64,000 nt of DNA from Alphaproteobacteria bacterium (GTDB lineage: Bacteria; Pseudomonadota; Alphaproteobacteria; Sphingomonadales; Kordiimonadaceae), in contig JABXIS010000019.1 of NCBI GenBank assembly GCA_013372975.1, forward strand, positions 22,743 through 86,742, read 5' to 3'. The notes under the pieces were generated by a model. The model did not search any database and was not told the origin of the DNA. It was given only the letters and a program-made list of their open reading frames with translations. Shown here piece by piece: positions 33,364 to 41,994 of this stretch. Position 1 is the stretch's first letter. The number at the start of each line of letters is the position of its first letter. A program made the position numbers and the translations under genes.

Positions 33364-35169
33364 CTAAGGCAGACCGATCAATGCAACGTCGTCCAGTGTC
33401 ATTTCCACTTTTCCGCCGCCAGACCAAGTGTCTTTCTTGATTTTTCCTGCCACATGAAACCGCCGCCCAATGCCAGTGCGCAGCAGTTCCCCCAATGGCT
33501 CTTCCCACTGCCGGAACGCCATCGCCTTGATGGACTTCCCGTCTTTTGACTTAAAGATGCATCGCAAGTGATTCTGCCCGACAAGGTCGGCCTTCAGAAG
33601 ATCCAGTTCCGGTACCACAAAACGCGGGCTGGGATTGCCTTGCCCAAATGGCCCAACTTTATCAATCTGGTCAATCAAATCGGCCGTAACACCAGATAAC
33701 GCAATCATACCGTCAATCTTCAGGGCCCTGTTTTCACTGGCCCGCTCGACACTGGCTCGCATATGATTGCGGAAAAACGCGGTCAGCTCCTCCAGCTTGT
33801 CCGGGGCTGCTGTCAGGCCCGCAGCCATCGCATGGCCACCCCCCTTCAGAAGTAGCCCTTGCTGTACAGCCTCAATCACCGCCGCGCCCATATCCACACC
33901 GCTGATGGACCGGCCTGACCCTTTTGCCTCACCGTTTTCGATACCAATCACAAAGGTTGGCAGGCCGTATTTATCTTTGAGCCGACTGGCAACAATGCCG
34001 ATGACCCCCGCGTGCCACCCCTCGCCTGCCGCCACCACAACAGCATCGGGTTGCCCACCAACGCCTGTAGCGCTTTCCACCTGCGCCATGGCCGCCTCAA
34101 GGACTTCTGCTTCAATCGCTCGCCGTTCTTCATTGTACCGGTCCAGCTTATCTGCTATCTGGCGCGCCGCCATCATGTCGTTTGTCGTCAGAAGCTGGGC
34201 ACCCAGATAGGATTCGCCTACACGACCGCCTGCATTGACGCGCGGCCCAAGGATGAAGCCTGCGTGATAGGTGGTAGGTGCTTCGGAAACGCGGCCAACG
34301 TCGCTAAGTGCTGTTATTCCAACGTTCCGTCGCTGTGCCATGACCTTCAGGCCCTGCGCCACATAGGCCCTGTTCACACCTGTTAGGGGCACTACATCAC
34401 ATACGGTGCCAAGGGCAACAATATCCAGAAGGCTGATCAGGTTGGGTTCTTTTCGGTCACCCTCAAAATATCCCGCATCTCGGAGGGCGCGATTGAGAGC
34501 CACTGCAAGCAGAAAACAAACACCGACCGCCGCCACTTGGCCCAAGTCGCTATCGTCATCCAGCCTGTTCGGGTTCACAACCGCTACCGCTTCTGGCAAG
34601 GTTGTCTCCGCCTTATGGTGGTCCACCACAATCACATCCAGCCCTGCGTCCTTGGCCGCTTTCAACGGCTCGAAGGATAGCGTGCCGCAATCGACTGTAA
34701 TCACCAGATCCACACCCGCCTGCCGCAATCCCAAAAGTGCCGGGACATTTGGGCCGTAACCCTCAACCATCCTGTCCGGAATATAAATTTGAACGTCAGC
34801 GCCCAAGGCTGTCAGAAATCGATATAGAACGGCAGATGATGTTGCACCGTCTACGTCATAGTCGCCAAAGATGGCCAGTTTTTCGCCGTTTTGCAGCGCC
34901 TTGGCAATACGAGCCACGGCCTTGTCCATATCCAGTATGCTAGACGGGTCAGGCAGCAATTCCTTCAAGGAAGGGGTATAGAAGCTTTCCGCTTCATCAA
35001 GCCCGATGCCACGCGCTGCAATCAACTGCCCCACAATCGGCGGAACACCAAGCCTGTTTGAGATTCCCTCGGCGATACGCGGCACATGAGGCCTGAGCAT
35101 CCAAGCTTGCCCAAGTGCAGAGCGGCGGACACCCAAAAAGGGCTCCGCCGCTCCAGATTTCGCATCCAT
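33364..35169 (-). CDS. recJ: Single-stranded-DNA-specific 5'-3' exonuclease RecJ
   Basis: RecJ degrades 5' single-stranded ends during recombination and mismatch or excision repair. The roughly 600-residue protein has the DHH-phosphoesterase motifs GDYDVDGATSS and VVDHHKAE. A DHHA1 region with GSGRSI and GGGHAMAAG follows, then the C-terminal OB-like domain. I give the ATG at 35169; a TTG three codons upstream (35178) is preceded by AAGGGTATTCCA and is a real alternative. It follows glpX by 19 nt, as in many alphaproteobacteria. Confidence 0.95.
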   Translation of the reverse strand: MDAKSGAAEPFLGVRRSALGQAWMLRPHVPRIAEGISNRLGVPPIVGQLIAARGIGLDEAESFYTPSLKELLPDPSSILDMDKAVARIAKALQNGEKLAIFGDYDVDGATSSAVLYRFLTALGADVQIYIPDRMVEGYGPNVPALLGLRQAGVDLVITVDCGTLSFEPLKAAKDAGLDVIVVDHHKAETTLPEAVAVVNPNRLDDDSDLGQVAAVGVCFLLAVALNRALRDAGYFEGDRKEPNLISLLDIVALGTVCDVVPLTGVNRAYVAQGLKVMAQRRNVGITALSDVGRVSEAPTTYHAGFILGPRVNAGGRVGESYLGAQLLTTNDMMAARQIADKLDRYNEERRAIEAEVLEAAMAQVESATGVGGQPDAVVVAAGEGWHAGVIGIVASRLKDKYGLPTFVIGIENGEAKGSGRSISGVDMGAAVIEAVQQGLLLKGGGHAMAAGLTAAPDKLEELTAFFRNHMRASVERASENRALKIDGMIALSGVTADLIDQIDKVGPFGQGNPSPRFVVPELDLLKADLVGQNHLRCIFKSKDGKSIKAMAFRQWEEPLGELLRTGIGRRFHVAGKIKKDTWSGGGKVEMTLDDVALIGLP

Positions 35170-35188
35170 GTCAGACAATGGAATACCC

Positions 35189-36151
35189 TTATTGGCGGCC
35201 TTCCGGCCCGTGGATTGCCTGTACGCGGCGAATTGTCTTGGTTTTAGACCGCATGGTGATTGTATCGGTCTCAATGCCCAAATCAGTCACATGAACACCG
35301 CTCAGCATCGAACCGTCAGTTACACCAGTCGCAGCAAAGATCACGTCGCCGGAAGCCATCTCTTCCATCGTGTACTTGCGGTTGAGATCTTCAATACCCC
35401 ACTTGCGGGCGCGGGCACGTTCGTCGTCATTCCTGAACAGCAACCGGCCTTGCATCTGGCCGCCGATACAGCGCAGCGCAGCAGAAGCCAGCACGCCCTC
35501 TGGCGCGCCACCAGACCCAATATACATATCAATACCGGTCTTGCGATCAGTTGTGGCGATCACACCCGCAATATCACCATCGCCAATCAGAGAGACGCCA
35601 CAGCCGAGCTCGCGGAGTTCCTTAATGATCTCGGCGTGACGCGGGCGATCAAGCACACATACCATCACATCTTCAACCGGCTTGCCCTTGGCGGCAGCTA
35701 CGGCCTTCACATTTTCGGTTGGTGTCTTGTCAAGGTCAATCACGCCATCAGGTAAGCCACCACCAACGGCGATTTTATCCATGTAGACGTCAGGCGCATT
35801 CAACAGGCCACCTTCTGCAGAAATAGCCAGAACTGCCAACGAATTTGGCATGGCCTTGGCACAAATTGTGGTGCCTTCAAGCGGGTCAAGTGCGATATCC
35901 ACCTTCGGCCCACCGGCCCCCACTTTTTCACCAATATAGAGCATCGGGGCTTCGTCCCGCTCGCCCTCACCGATCACAACAGTACCTTCAATAGGCAGTT
36001 TATTGAAAGCTTTGCGCATGGCTTCAACAGCCGCTGCATCAGCGGCTTTCTCGTCACCACGGCCAGACCATTTGCTTGCAGCAATGGCACCAGCTTCCGT
36101 AACACGTACAACTTCAAGAACCAGTTGGCGGTTCAGTTCCTGAGACCCCAT
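35189..36151 (-). CDS. glpX: Class II fructose-1,6-bisphosphatase
   Basis: This enzyme hydrolyses fructose-1,6-bisphosphate to fructose-6-phosphate in gluconeogenesis. The 320-residue protein has the metal-binding and substrate motifs GEGERDEAPMLYIGE and DPLEGTT, and the VCVLDRPRH segment of the GlpX family. The ATG at 36151, preceded by GGGAGCATATCTA, is chosen over an upstream codon at 36178 that overlaps hom. It lies 16 nt after hom and 19 nt before recJ. Confidence 0.95.
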   Translation of the reverse strand: MGSQELNRQLVLEVVRVTEAGAIAASKWSGRGDEKAADAAAVEAMRKAFNKLPIEGTVVIGEGERDEAPMLYIGEKVGAGGPKVDIALDPLEGTTICAKAMPNSLAVLAISAEGGLLNAPDVYMDKIAVGGGLPDGVIDLDKTPTENVKAVAAAKGKPVEDVMVCVLDRPRHAEIIKELRELGCGVSLIGDGDIAGVIATTDRKTGIDMYIGSGGAPEGVLASAALRCIGGQMQGRLLFRNDDERARARKWGIEDLNRKYTMEEMASGDVIFAATGVTDGSMLSGVHVTDLGIETDTITMRSKTKTIRRVQAIHGPEGRQ

Positions 36152-36167
36152 TAGATATGCTCCCTTT

Positions 36168-37466
36168 TCAGGCTTCAATTCTCAGCATTGTGGGGGTCTC
36201 TAGCACACATTCGAGCTTAGTGAAACGGTCAAGTGTTGCTGCAACCGAAGCTTCTACCGTTTCATGGGTCGTGAGCACGATATAAACACCGCCATCAGCC
36301 GCCTGCCCGCGCTGGAGCATGCTTTCGATCGATACATTCTCTTCCGCGAGAACTGCAGTGATATCTGCCATAACGCCCGGCCTGTCATCAACCCGCAGGC
36401 GGATATAATAGGTGCCGCGGTGTTTTGCCACCGGTACAGGGCTTGAAGCCTTCAACTTTTCAGCCGGCACACCAAGTCGTGGGCCATTTGCCCCACGCGC
36501 GACATCAACAATATCACCAAGTACCGCTGATGCCGTCGGCCCTTCGCCTGCGCCCGCCCCTTCATAAACCGTTTGGCCTACCGCATCACCATCAACAACA
36601 ACAGCATTCGTGGCATCCATTACGTTCGCGATGGCAGACCGTGTTGGCACCATTGCCGGGTGTACACGCGTTTCGATGCCTTCTTCTGTTTGTTGCGTAA
36701 CACCCAGAAGTTTGATGCGGTAGCCAAGTTCCTTAGCATACTCAATATCAACTGGCGCAATATTGCGAATACCTTCGGTCGGCAAGTTTTCAATATCCGG
36801 TTCGGTACCGAACGCAAGTGCAGCTAGAATTGCCGTTTTATGCGCGGTATCGATGCCATCGATATCAAAGGTAGGATCTGCTTCTGCATACCCAAGCGCC
36901 TGCGCGTCTTTGAGTACTTCATCAAAGGCAAGTCCTTCACGCTCCATACGCGTCAAAATATAATTGCAGGTCCCGTTAAGGATGCCACGCACGCTTGAGA
37001 TCGCATTGCCTGCAAGCCCTTCCCTCAAAGCCTTGATAATCGGAATGCCGCCCGCGACAGCCGCCTCAAACTTGAGAGGTGCGCCGGTCTTCTCTGCCAA
37101 TGCTGCCAGTTCTTTGCCGTGCGTGGCAATCAAAGCCTTGTTCGCCGTGACAAATCCGATGCCCTTGCCTAACGCTTCTCGCGCTAATGCCAAAGCCGGA
37201 CCGTCAGAACCACCGATCAGTTCGACCACTACATTCACACCACCAGACGCCAAGTCTACAGGGTTATCCACCCAATTGTATGGCGAAAGGTCGACGCCCC
37301 GATCCCGACTACGATCACGTGCAGACACAGCGCCAATTTCTATTGGGCAGCCTGCGCGCGCAGCCAGAAGGGCTTTGTGTTTCTCGACAATCTTGACCAC
37401 CCCGGCCCCAACGGTGCCGAGGCCCGCAATGCCGAGGATGATCTTTCGGTCGCCCTGATTACTCAT
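36168..37466 (-). CDS. hom: Homoserine dehydrogenase
   Basis: This NAD(P)-dependent enzyme reduces aspartate semialdehyde to homoserine for threonine, methionine and isoleucine synthesis. The 432-residue chain has the dinucleotide loop GLGTVGAGVV (15-24), the substrate segments GTCNYILTRM and YAEADPTFDIDGIDTAHK, and a C-terminal ACT domain for feedback control by threonine. It lies 12 nt after the aminotransferase gene. Confidence 0.96.
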   Translation of the reverse strand: MSNQGDRKIILGIAGLGTVGAGVVKIVEKHKALLAARAGCPIEIGAVSARDRSRDRGVDLSPYNWVDNPVDLASGGVNVVVELIGGSDGPALALAREALGKGIGFVTANKALIATHGKELAALAEKTGAPLKFEAAVAGGIPIIKALREGLAGNAISSVRGILNGTCNYILTRMEREGLAFDEVLKDAQALGYAEADPTFDIDGIDTAHKTAILAALAFGTEPDIENLPTEGIRNIAPVDIEYAKELGYRIKLLGVTQQTEEGIETRVHPAMVPTRSAIANVMDATNAVVVDGDAVGQTVYEGAGAGEGPTASAVLGDIVDVARGANGPRLGVPAEKLKASSPVPVAKHRGTYYIRLRVDDRPGVMADITAVLAEENVSIESMLQRGQAADGGVYIVLTTHETVEASVAATLDRFTKLECVLETPTMLRIEA

Positions 37467-37478
37467 ACTGATCTCCAG

Positions 37479-38699
37479 TTACTTATTCTGTTCGGCGTGC
37501 CAGGACGCGATAACTTCATCCTTGTTCGCCATCATTTTCTTGATATTGCGTACAGCCTGACGGATCCGCTGTTCATTTTCCACAAGACCGATACGCACAA
37601 ATCCTTCACCATATTCCCCAAAACCAATGCCTGGCGCGACAGCCACCTTGGCGTGCTCGAGCAACAGCTTCGAAAAGGCCATGGAGCCCATTTCCCTGAA
37701 ATCTTCAGGCACCGGTGCCCATGCAAACATCGAGGCCCTTGGGCTGGGAATATCCCATCCTGCGGCAGCAAGGCCCTCCACCAGAACATCGCGGCGTTTT
37801 TTGTAGGTTTCCCTGTGCAGATCGATGCAGTCCTGCGGACCATTCAGCGCCGCCACCGCCGCCACTTGAATGGGCGTAAAAGCGCCATAGTCCAGATAAC
37901 TTTTCACCCGGGTAAGGGCCGCTACGAGGTCTTTGTTCCCCGCACCAAAGCCAACACGCCATCCCGCCATGGAATAGGTTTTCGACAGGCTGGTAAATTC
38001 GATGGCGATATCCTTGGCACCCGGCACCTGCAGGATGGAAGGTGGCGGATTATCATCAAAATAGATTTCACAATAAGCCAGATCAGACAGGATCCAGATG
38101 CCATGTTTCTTGCAGAAATCCACAACTTCTTCATAGAAGGCCAGATCCACCACTTCCGCTGTTGGATTGCCTGGGTAACACAAGATCACGGCTGTTGGTG
38201 TCGGCACGCTGTGCTGCACGGCATATTTCAGCTCGGTCAGGAAATCATGACCCGGCCCCATTGGTAAGTGGCGTACCGCAGCGCCCGCAATCATGAAACC
38301 GTATGGGTGGATAGGGAAACTGGGGTTCGGAACAAGGATTACGTCACCCGGCGTTGTGATAGCAGACGCCAGGTTCGCCAGCCCCTCTTTGGACCCAAGC
38401 GTCACCACATTTTCTGTTTCAGGGTCAATATCGACGCCAAAACGGCGTTGATAGTATGCCGCATGAGCACGCCGAAGGCCCGGAATACCTCGCGACACTG
38501 AATAACCGTGGGTGGTGTGTTTATCCACAGTTTCCTTCATTTTATCGACAATATGCTGCGGTGTCGGCAAGTCCGGGTTACCCATGCCAAGGTCAATAAT
38601 ATCTTCCCCCCGCGCTCGTGCTGCCGCCTTCATCTGATTCACTTCTGCGAATAGATAAGGAGGCAAACGCCGGATACGGTAGAAATCTTGACTGCTCAT
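37479..38699 (-). CDS. Class I/II aminotransferase (AlaC-like alanine/glutamate-pyruvate type)
   Basis: This 406-residue fold-type I PLP enzyme most resembles AlaC-type alanine aminotransferases. It has RRLPPYLFAEV at the N-terminus, DLGMGNPDLPTP, YPGNPTAEV and the aldimine lysine in SLSKTYSMAGWRVG. The ATG at 38699, preceded by AAGAAGGTC, is preferred to an upstream frame start at 38753. It heads the hom-glpX-recJ operon, as in many alphaproteobacteria where it was once called aspartate or LL-diaminopimelate aminotransferase. Exact substrate is inference. Confidence 0.9.
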   Translation of the reverse strand: MSSQDFYRIRRLPPYLFAEVNQMKAAARARGEDIIDLGMGNPDLPTPQHIVDKMKETVDKHTTHGYSVSRGIPGLRRAHAAYYQRRFGVDIDPETENVVTLGSKEGLANLASAITTPGDVILVPNPSFPIHPYGFMIAGAAVRHLPMGPGHDFLTELKYAVQHSVPTPTAVILCYPGNPTAEVVDLAFYEEVVDFCKKHGIWILSDLAYCEIYFDDNPPPSILQVPGAKDIAIEFTSLSKTYSMAGWRVGFGAGNKDLVAALTRVKSYLDYGAFTPIQVAAVAALNGPQDCIDLHRETYKKRRDVLVEGLAAAGWDIPSPRASMFAWAPVPEDFREMGSMAFSKLLLEHAKVAVAPGIGFGEYGEGFVRIGLVENEQRIRQAVRNIKKMMANKDEVIASWHAEQNK

Positions 38700-38890
38700 G
38701 ACCTTCTTTAACCCTGGAAACTGAAATGTAAGCGCAGGACAATTGCCCTGCATGCGAATGCCTAGCTCTAAGGGATTATTCCAGGCAGTGCAACGCTATC
38801 ACGCAATGATCGGAATGGTTTTTCTTGTCTGTTGAAATACTATTGCGTAATCACAAGATGGTCGGCCATCGCACTTGTTGGCCCAGACAC

Positions 38891-38914
38891 AAAAAAGCCG
38901 GGACAAAACCCGGC
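38891..38914 (-). terminator. Intrinsic terminator after the 159-residue secreted protein gene
   Basis: On the minus strand GCCGGG and CCCGGC flank a TTTTGT loop and are followed by TTTTTT. It lies 25 nt after the stop at 38939 and insulates the aminotransferase operon downstream. Confidence 0.87.
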
Positions 38915-38938
38915 CTCAACTGTTGATAGGTATGATAA

Positions 38939-39418
38939 TCAATCTGCGCGCAGAGCCTGCTCTGCACTCACCAAAGCATCTTCCACCTGAGCCAGTAAAG
39001 CTTTGTCCTTGAACGCAAACCGGTGCTTGGCCAATATCTCCCGATGTTCGGTCAAACTAGTGTGCACGGCACCAAGTGTCAGTTCCTGGCTGGATTTAAG
39101 GGATTTGATCTGTTCTTCGGTCAAAAAGGCCGTCTCGCGGATGCTTTTTACATCCATCGTGCCCAACCGAGATGTGGCTTCCTGAAAGGCCTTAGCATAG
39201 GTTTTTTCCAGTGCGGCCACCCGGGCCTTAAATGCGCGCTGACGTTCCTCACAATGACCAGAAGCGGGTTCTTGACCAGAAACCTGATCAAAGCCTTCGC
39301 TGGCTTCATGCTCCATCATCATCGCACCCATGCCATCAAAAGCGAACTGGTCTTCAGCTATCGCCGTCGCGCCCACAACGCCGGCAATCAATCCTATAAC
39401 TGCAACTGAGCTTTTCAT
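38939..39418 (-). CDS. Secreted helical protein of unknown function
   Basis: I do not recognise this 159-residue protein. A signal peptide (residues 1-21, ending Ala-Ile-Ala before Glu-Asp) precedes a Met/Glu-rich stretch with a GAMMMEHE segment. The rest is helical and charged with one cysteine (SGHCEERQ), and its C-terminal half (LTEEQIKSLKSSQ and following) vaguely recalls Spy/CpxP-like periplasmic helical proteins. The start is the ATG at 39418 after GGGAAAGATC. It has its own terminator and lies downstream of another secreted coiled-coil protein. Confidence 0.7.
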   Translation of the reverse strand: MKSSVAVIGLIAGVVGATAIAEDQFAFDGMGAMMMEHEASEGFDQVSGQEPASGHCEERQRAFKARVAALEKTYAKAFQEATSRLGTMDVKSIRETAFLTEEQIKSLKSSQELTLGAVHTSLTEHREILAKHRFAFKDKALLAQVEDALVSAEQALRAD

Positions 39419-39503
39419 GATCTTTCCCATCCCACTTGGATGAAAAAATAATGATACAATATCACAATAAGCTCAAGTAAACTTTTGGTATAAATGTGCT
39501 CAC

Positions 39504-39532
39504 AAAAAAGAGAGCGACACCGCGTGCCGCTC
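39504..39532 (-). terminator. Intrinsic terminator after the 259-residue secreted protein gene
   Basis: On the minus strand GAGCGGCAC pairs with GTGTCGCTC (one G-T pair) around a GCG loop, followed by TCTTTTTTG. It lies 17 nt past the stop codon. Confidence 0.85.
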
Positions 39533-39549
39533 CCTCGATCAATCACCGG

Positions 39550-40329
39550 TTATTTATTGTCTCTGGCTTTTTCCTGTTCGCGCTTTTTCATCCGTTCCTC
39601 GATACGGGCGCGCTCCCTCTTGATTTCTTCTTCTGCCCGTTTAAGCGCCTCAAGTTGTTCTTCTTCCATCAATTCCAGTGACCGTTTGGCCGAGTGCAGA
39701 GATTCCAGCCGAAGCACACGAACATCACCGTCAAGATCCAATTCCAGGTCAAGGTCGCCAAGGGCTTCAGCAATCTCTTCTCTGGCTTCCGCCAATTCCT
39801 CTTTCAGGTTACCGCGCATGGAACGGATTTCATGCTCACGATCCTGAAGCGCTTTCAAGGCACCAGCGACACTATCTGCCTCAATGCGTGCGATTTCCAC
39901 TTTGGTATGTGGGGTAAAGGAATCTCGAACTCGCTGGTTCTCAAGCGACAGAATCGCGGCCTCCAAACCAGCTTTTGCGGCCTCAAGCGCAGCCTTTTCA
40001 CCTTTGCTTTTGCTCTTGCCTAGGCGCGCGGTTACTTCGTTCAGCGCCTTCGCGGCTTTTTCCAATGCTTCCTTGTGTTCTTTGGCATATTCCACAAGCC
40101 CCTGGCTTGAAGCTATTACGGTACGGCCATTCGCTCCGACAACAGTAACTGGCTCCTCACCACTTTTCACCACACGAACACGGCGTTTCTCTGTTTTTTC
40201 AGCCTTGGCGTCTTCATCATGCGCAAAGCTATTGGCAGAGGCCGAGCCAGTGGTCGCCACAGCAATACCGCATACCGAAAGGCATGCAACAACCGACAGT
40301 TTTCTGATCATCTTTCGTGAGGCAGTCAT
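39550..40329 (-). CDS. Secreted coiled-coil protein of unknown function
   Basis: I do not recognise this 259-residue protein. A signal peptide (about residues 1-32, ending Ala-Ser-Ala before Asn-Ser) is followed by a short Lys/Arg-rich region and a small beta-like segment (PVTVVGANGRTVIAS). The remaining 170 residues are strongly charged helices, with coiled-coil heptads especially at residues 160-259 (Glu/Lys/Arg-rich). The start is supported by GGAGATGCGCGG. It is flanked upstream by a degenerate repeat tract and downstream by its own terminator, so it is monocistronic. A structural or envelope-associated role is possible. Confidence 0.7.
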   Translation of the reverse strand: MTASRKMIRKLSVVACLSVCGIAVATTGSASANSFAHDEDAKAEKTEKRRVRVVKSGEEPVTVVGANGRTVIASSQGLVEYAKEHKEALEKAAKALNEVTARLGKSKSKGEKAALEAAKAGLEAAILSLENQRVRDSFTPHTKVEIARIEADSVAGALKALQDREHEIRSMRGNLKEELAEAREEIAEALGDLDLELDLDGDVRVLRLESLHSAKRSLELMEEEQLEALKRAEEEIKRERARIEERMKKREQEKARDNK

Positions 40330-40491
40330 CCGCGCATCTCCATCTTTCTCTCAAAGTATCCTGCTCATACGCTGTCAGCGCCAGCAAAAACTTTACTCCA
40401 GTCCGCTGCACCTGTTTCCTGAACTTCACGTTCCCATAAAGACAAGGGTGCTCGCAATGAATGGGCGAACCAAGATGGAAGCGGTGAAAAG

Positions 40492-40595
40492 ACAGTTTTC
40501 TGCGGCGAGCAACAGTTTTTTGCGACGAGCCGAAAGGCAAGGATGAGACGAGATGAAGGGAGTTGAGACGAGCTGAAAGGATTGAGACGAATGGA
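40492..40595 (+). repeat. Short degenerate tandem repeat tract
   Basis: Two 20-nt units beginning ACAGTTTT (40492-40511 and 40512-40531) match at 17 of 20 positions. Overlapping them, a 16-nt element of form GRGACGAGMYGAARGG occurs at 40522-40537 (first base variant), 40545-40560 and 40565-40580, with a partial copy at 40584-40595. The tract sits between the stop of the Mth938-like gene and the promoter of the coiled-coil protein gene. It shows no coding potential. Confidence 0.6.
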
Positions 40596-40597
40596 AC

Positions 40598-41002
40598 CTA
40601 GTCTACTGGCAACAGAAGGCAGGCCACCCGGCGTTCTTCCATCAGGAGAACATTATAAGTGCGTGCAGCGGCCCCTGTGTCCATCAGGTCAAAGCCTATA
40701 TTTTCAGCTTCAAGGAACTGCCGAATTTCCGGCGGCAAAAGTTGCATGCGCTCTCCAGTTCCGATCAAAACAATTTCGGGCTTTTCACTGTCTTTGATGG
40801 CCTTATCGAAATGCTCGGTTGAAAGCGAAGAAAGATCATTTGCACTGATAGGGTAAAAACCGGTTGGCAAAACGATCACGCCGCCTTCAACGCGACGCCC
40901 CATCAGACGAAAACCTCCGTCCCCATATGCCTCGACGAGCAGCAGGTCATCGTCGCCCTGCTGCTCCATAATGAAACCGCTTTGCCGGATTTTTTCCGCC
41001 AC
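40598..41002 (-). CDS. Mth938-like (DUF498) domain protein
   Basis: This 134-residue protein has the compact Mth938-like fold, with LLPTGFYPI-like and PEIVLIGTGERMQLLPPEI segments and a C-terminal GAAARTYNVLLMEERRVACLLLP. The start is a GTG, 2 nt after the secF stop. Members of this family are commonly found beside secDF in alphaproteobacteria and relate to a mitochondrial complex I assembly factor (NDUFAF3). Its bacterial role is unknown. Confidence 0.87.
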   Translation of the reverse strand: MAEKIRQSGFIMEQQGDDDLLLVEAYGDGGFRLMGRRVEGGVIVLPTGFYPISANDLSSLSTEHFDKAIKDSEKPEIVLIGTGERMQLLPPEIRQFLEAENIGFDLMDTGAAARTYNVLLMEERRVACLLLPVD

Positions 41003-41004
41003 CG

Positions 41005-41982
41005 TTACACCTGTTCAAAAGGGTTTGAAGGGCGGCTCTTGTCTACGGTCGGGTCGTTCTTGTCTTCACCAATGATTGCATCACGCCGAATATCGAACAT
41101 CAGCAGCATGGGTGACGCGATAAAGATAGAACTATAGGTACCCACAACAACGCCCCAGATCATCGCCGCAGTAAAACCGCGAATACCTTCGCCACCAAAG
41201 AAGAACAAGGCAAACAACGCCAACAGCGTGGTCACAGATGTCATGATTGTCCGGCTCAAGGTCTGATTGAGCGAGAAGTTGACTATCTCTCCCATTTCCT
41301 TCTTGCGGAATTTGCGGATATTTTCACGAACCCGGTCATACACAACCACCGTATCGTTGAGGCTGTATCCCACGATTGTCAGAATGGCCGCAATGATGGA
41401 CAGGTTAAATTCCAGGCGTGTGATGGCAAAGAAACCCACGGTGAGCAAAACGTCATGCACAAGCGCAACCACTGCGCCAAGGCCGAACTGCCATTCAAAC
41501 CGGAACCAGATATACACAAGCACCGCCAGAACTGCGATCGTTACAGCCAGTGCGCCGTCCTGCTTAAGTTCACCAGAAACCGTTGGACTGATAAAGTTAC
41601 CATCCAGAAAGATGATACCCGGAATTGCCACCGGCAGGTCGTTCCGCAATTTTTCAATAACAGCTGCCTGAGCCTTGTCGTCACCGGGCTGACGCTCAAG
41701 TCGGATCATCGCATCCCACTTTTCGCCATATTCCCGAACTGACGGGTTTATGTACCCCATCTCGGCAACCGCTTCTTTGACCCGCTCAATCGGGATATCA
41801 GATTTGTCTTCCATCTGTACTTCGACAGAAATACCACCCTTGAAATCGATTCCGTAATTCAGGCTGTTCACAGCAAACAAGGCCAAAGACCCGATGATCA
41901 GCAGCACCGAGAAGACAAGTGCAACCTTTCGCAAAGCCATAAAGTTAAGTGACGTATTCTCTGGAACGAGACGTAACAACAT
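41005..41982 (-). CDS. secF: Protein translocase subunit SecF
   Basis: SecF works with SecD to use the proton motive force to complete protein export. The 325-residue protein has an N-terminal helix, a periplasmic P1-like domain, and the RND-type membrane core with YSLNDTVVVYDRVREN and SLNQTLSRTIMTS. It lies 12 nt after secD and is followed by the Mth938-like gene. Confidence 0.97.
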   Translation of the reverse strand: MLLRLVPENTSLNFMALRKVALVFSVLLIIGSLALFAVNSLNYGIDFKGGISVEVQMEDKSDIPIERVKEAVAEMGYINPSVREYGEKWDAMIRLERQPGDDKAQAAVIEKLRNDLPVAIPGIIFLDGNFISPTVSGELKQDGALAVTIAVLAVLVYIWFRFEWQFGLGAVVALVHDVLLTVGFFAITRLEFNLSIIAAILTIVGYSLNDTVVVYDRVRENIRKFRKKEMGEIVNFSLNQTLSRTIMTSVTTLLALFALFFFGGEGIRGFTAAMIWGVVVGTYSSIFIASPMLLMFDIRRDAIIGEDKNDPTVDKSRPSNPFEQV

Positions 41983-41994
41983 AATCCCCTCCCC

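Noticed and set aside
40229..40540. 103-codon minus-strand frame upstream of the coiled-coil gene
   Set aside because: It overlaps the signal-peptide region of the real gene in another frame, has no ribosome-binding site and a composition unlike neighbouring proteins.
40492..40595. Possible CRISPR array
   Set aside because: Repeats are short, degenerate and directly adjacent without unique spacers; no cas genes occur in the window.
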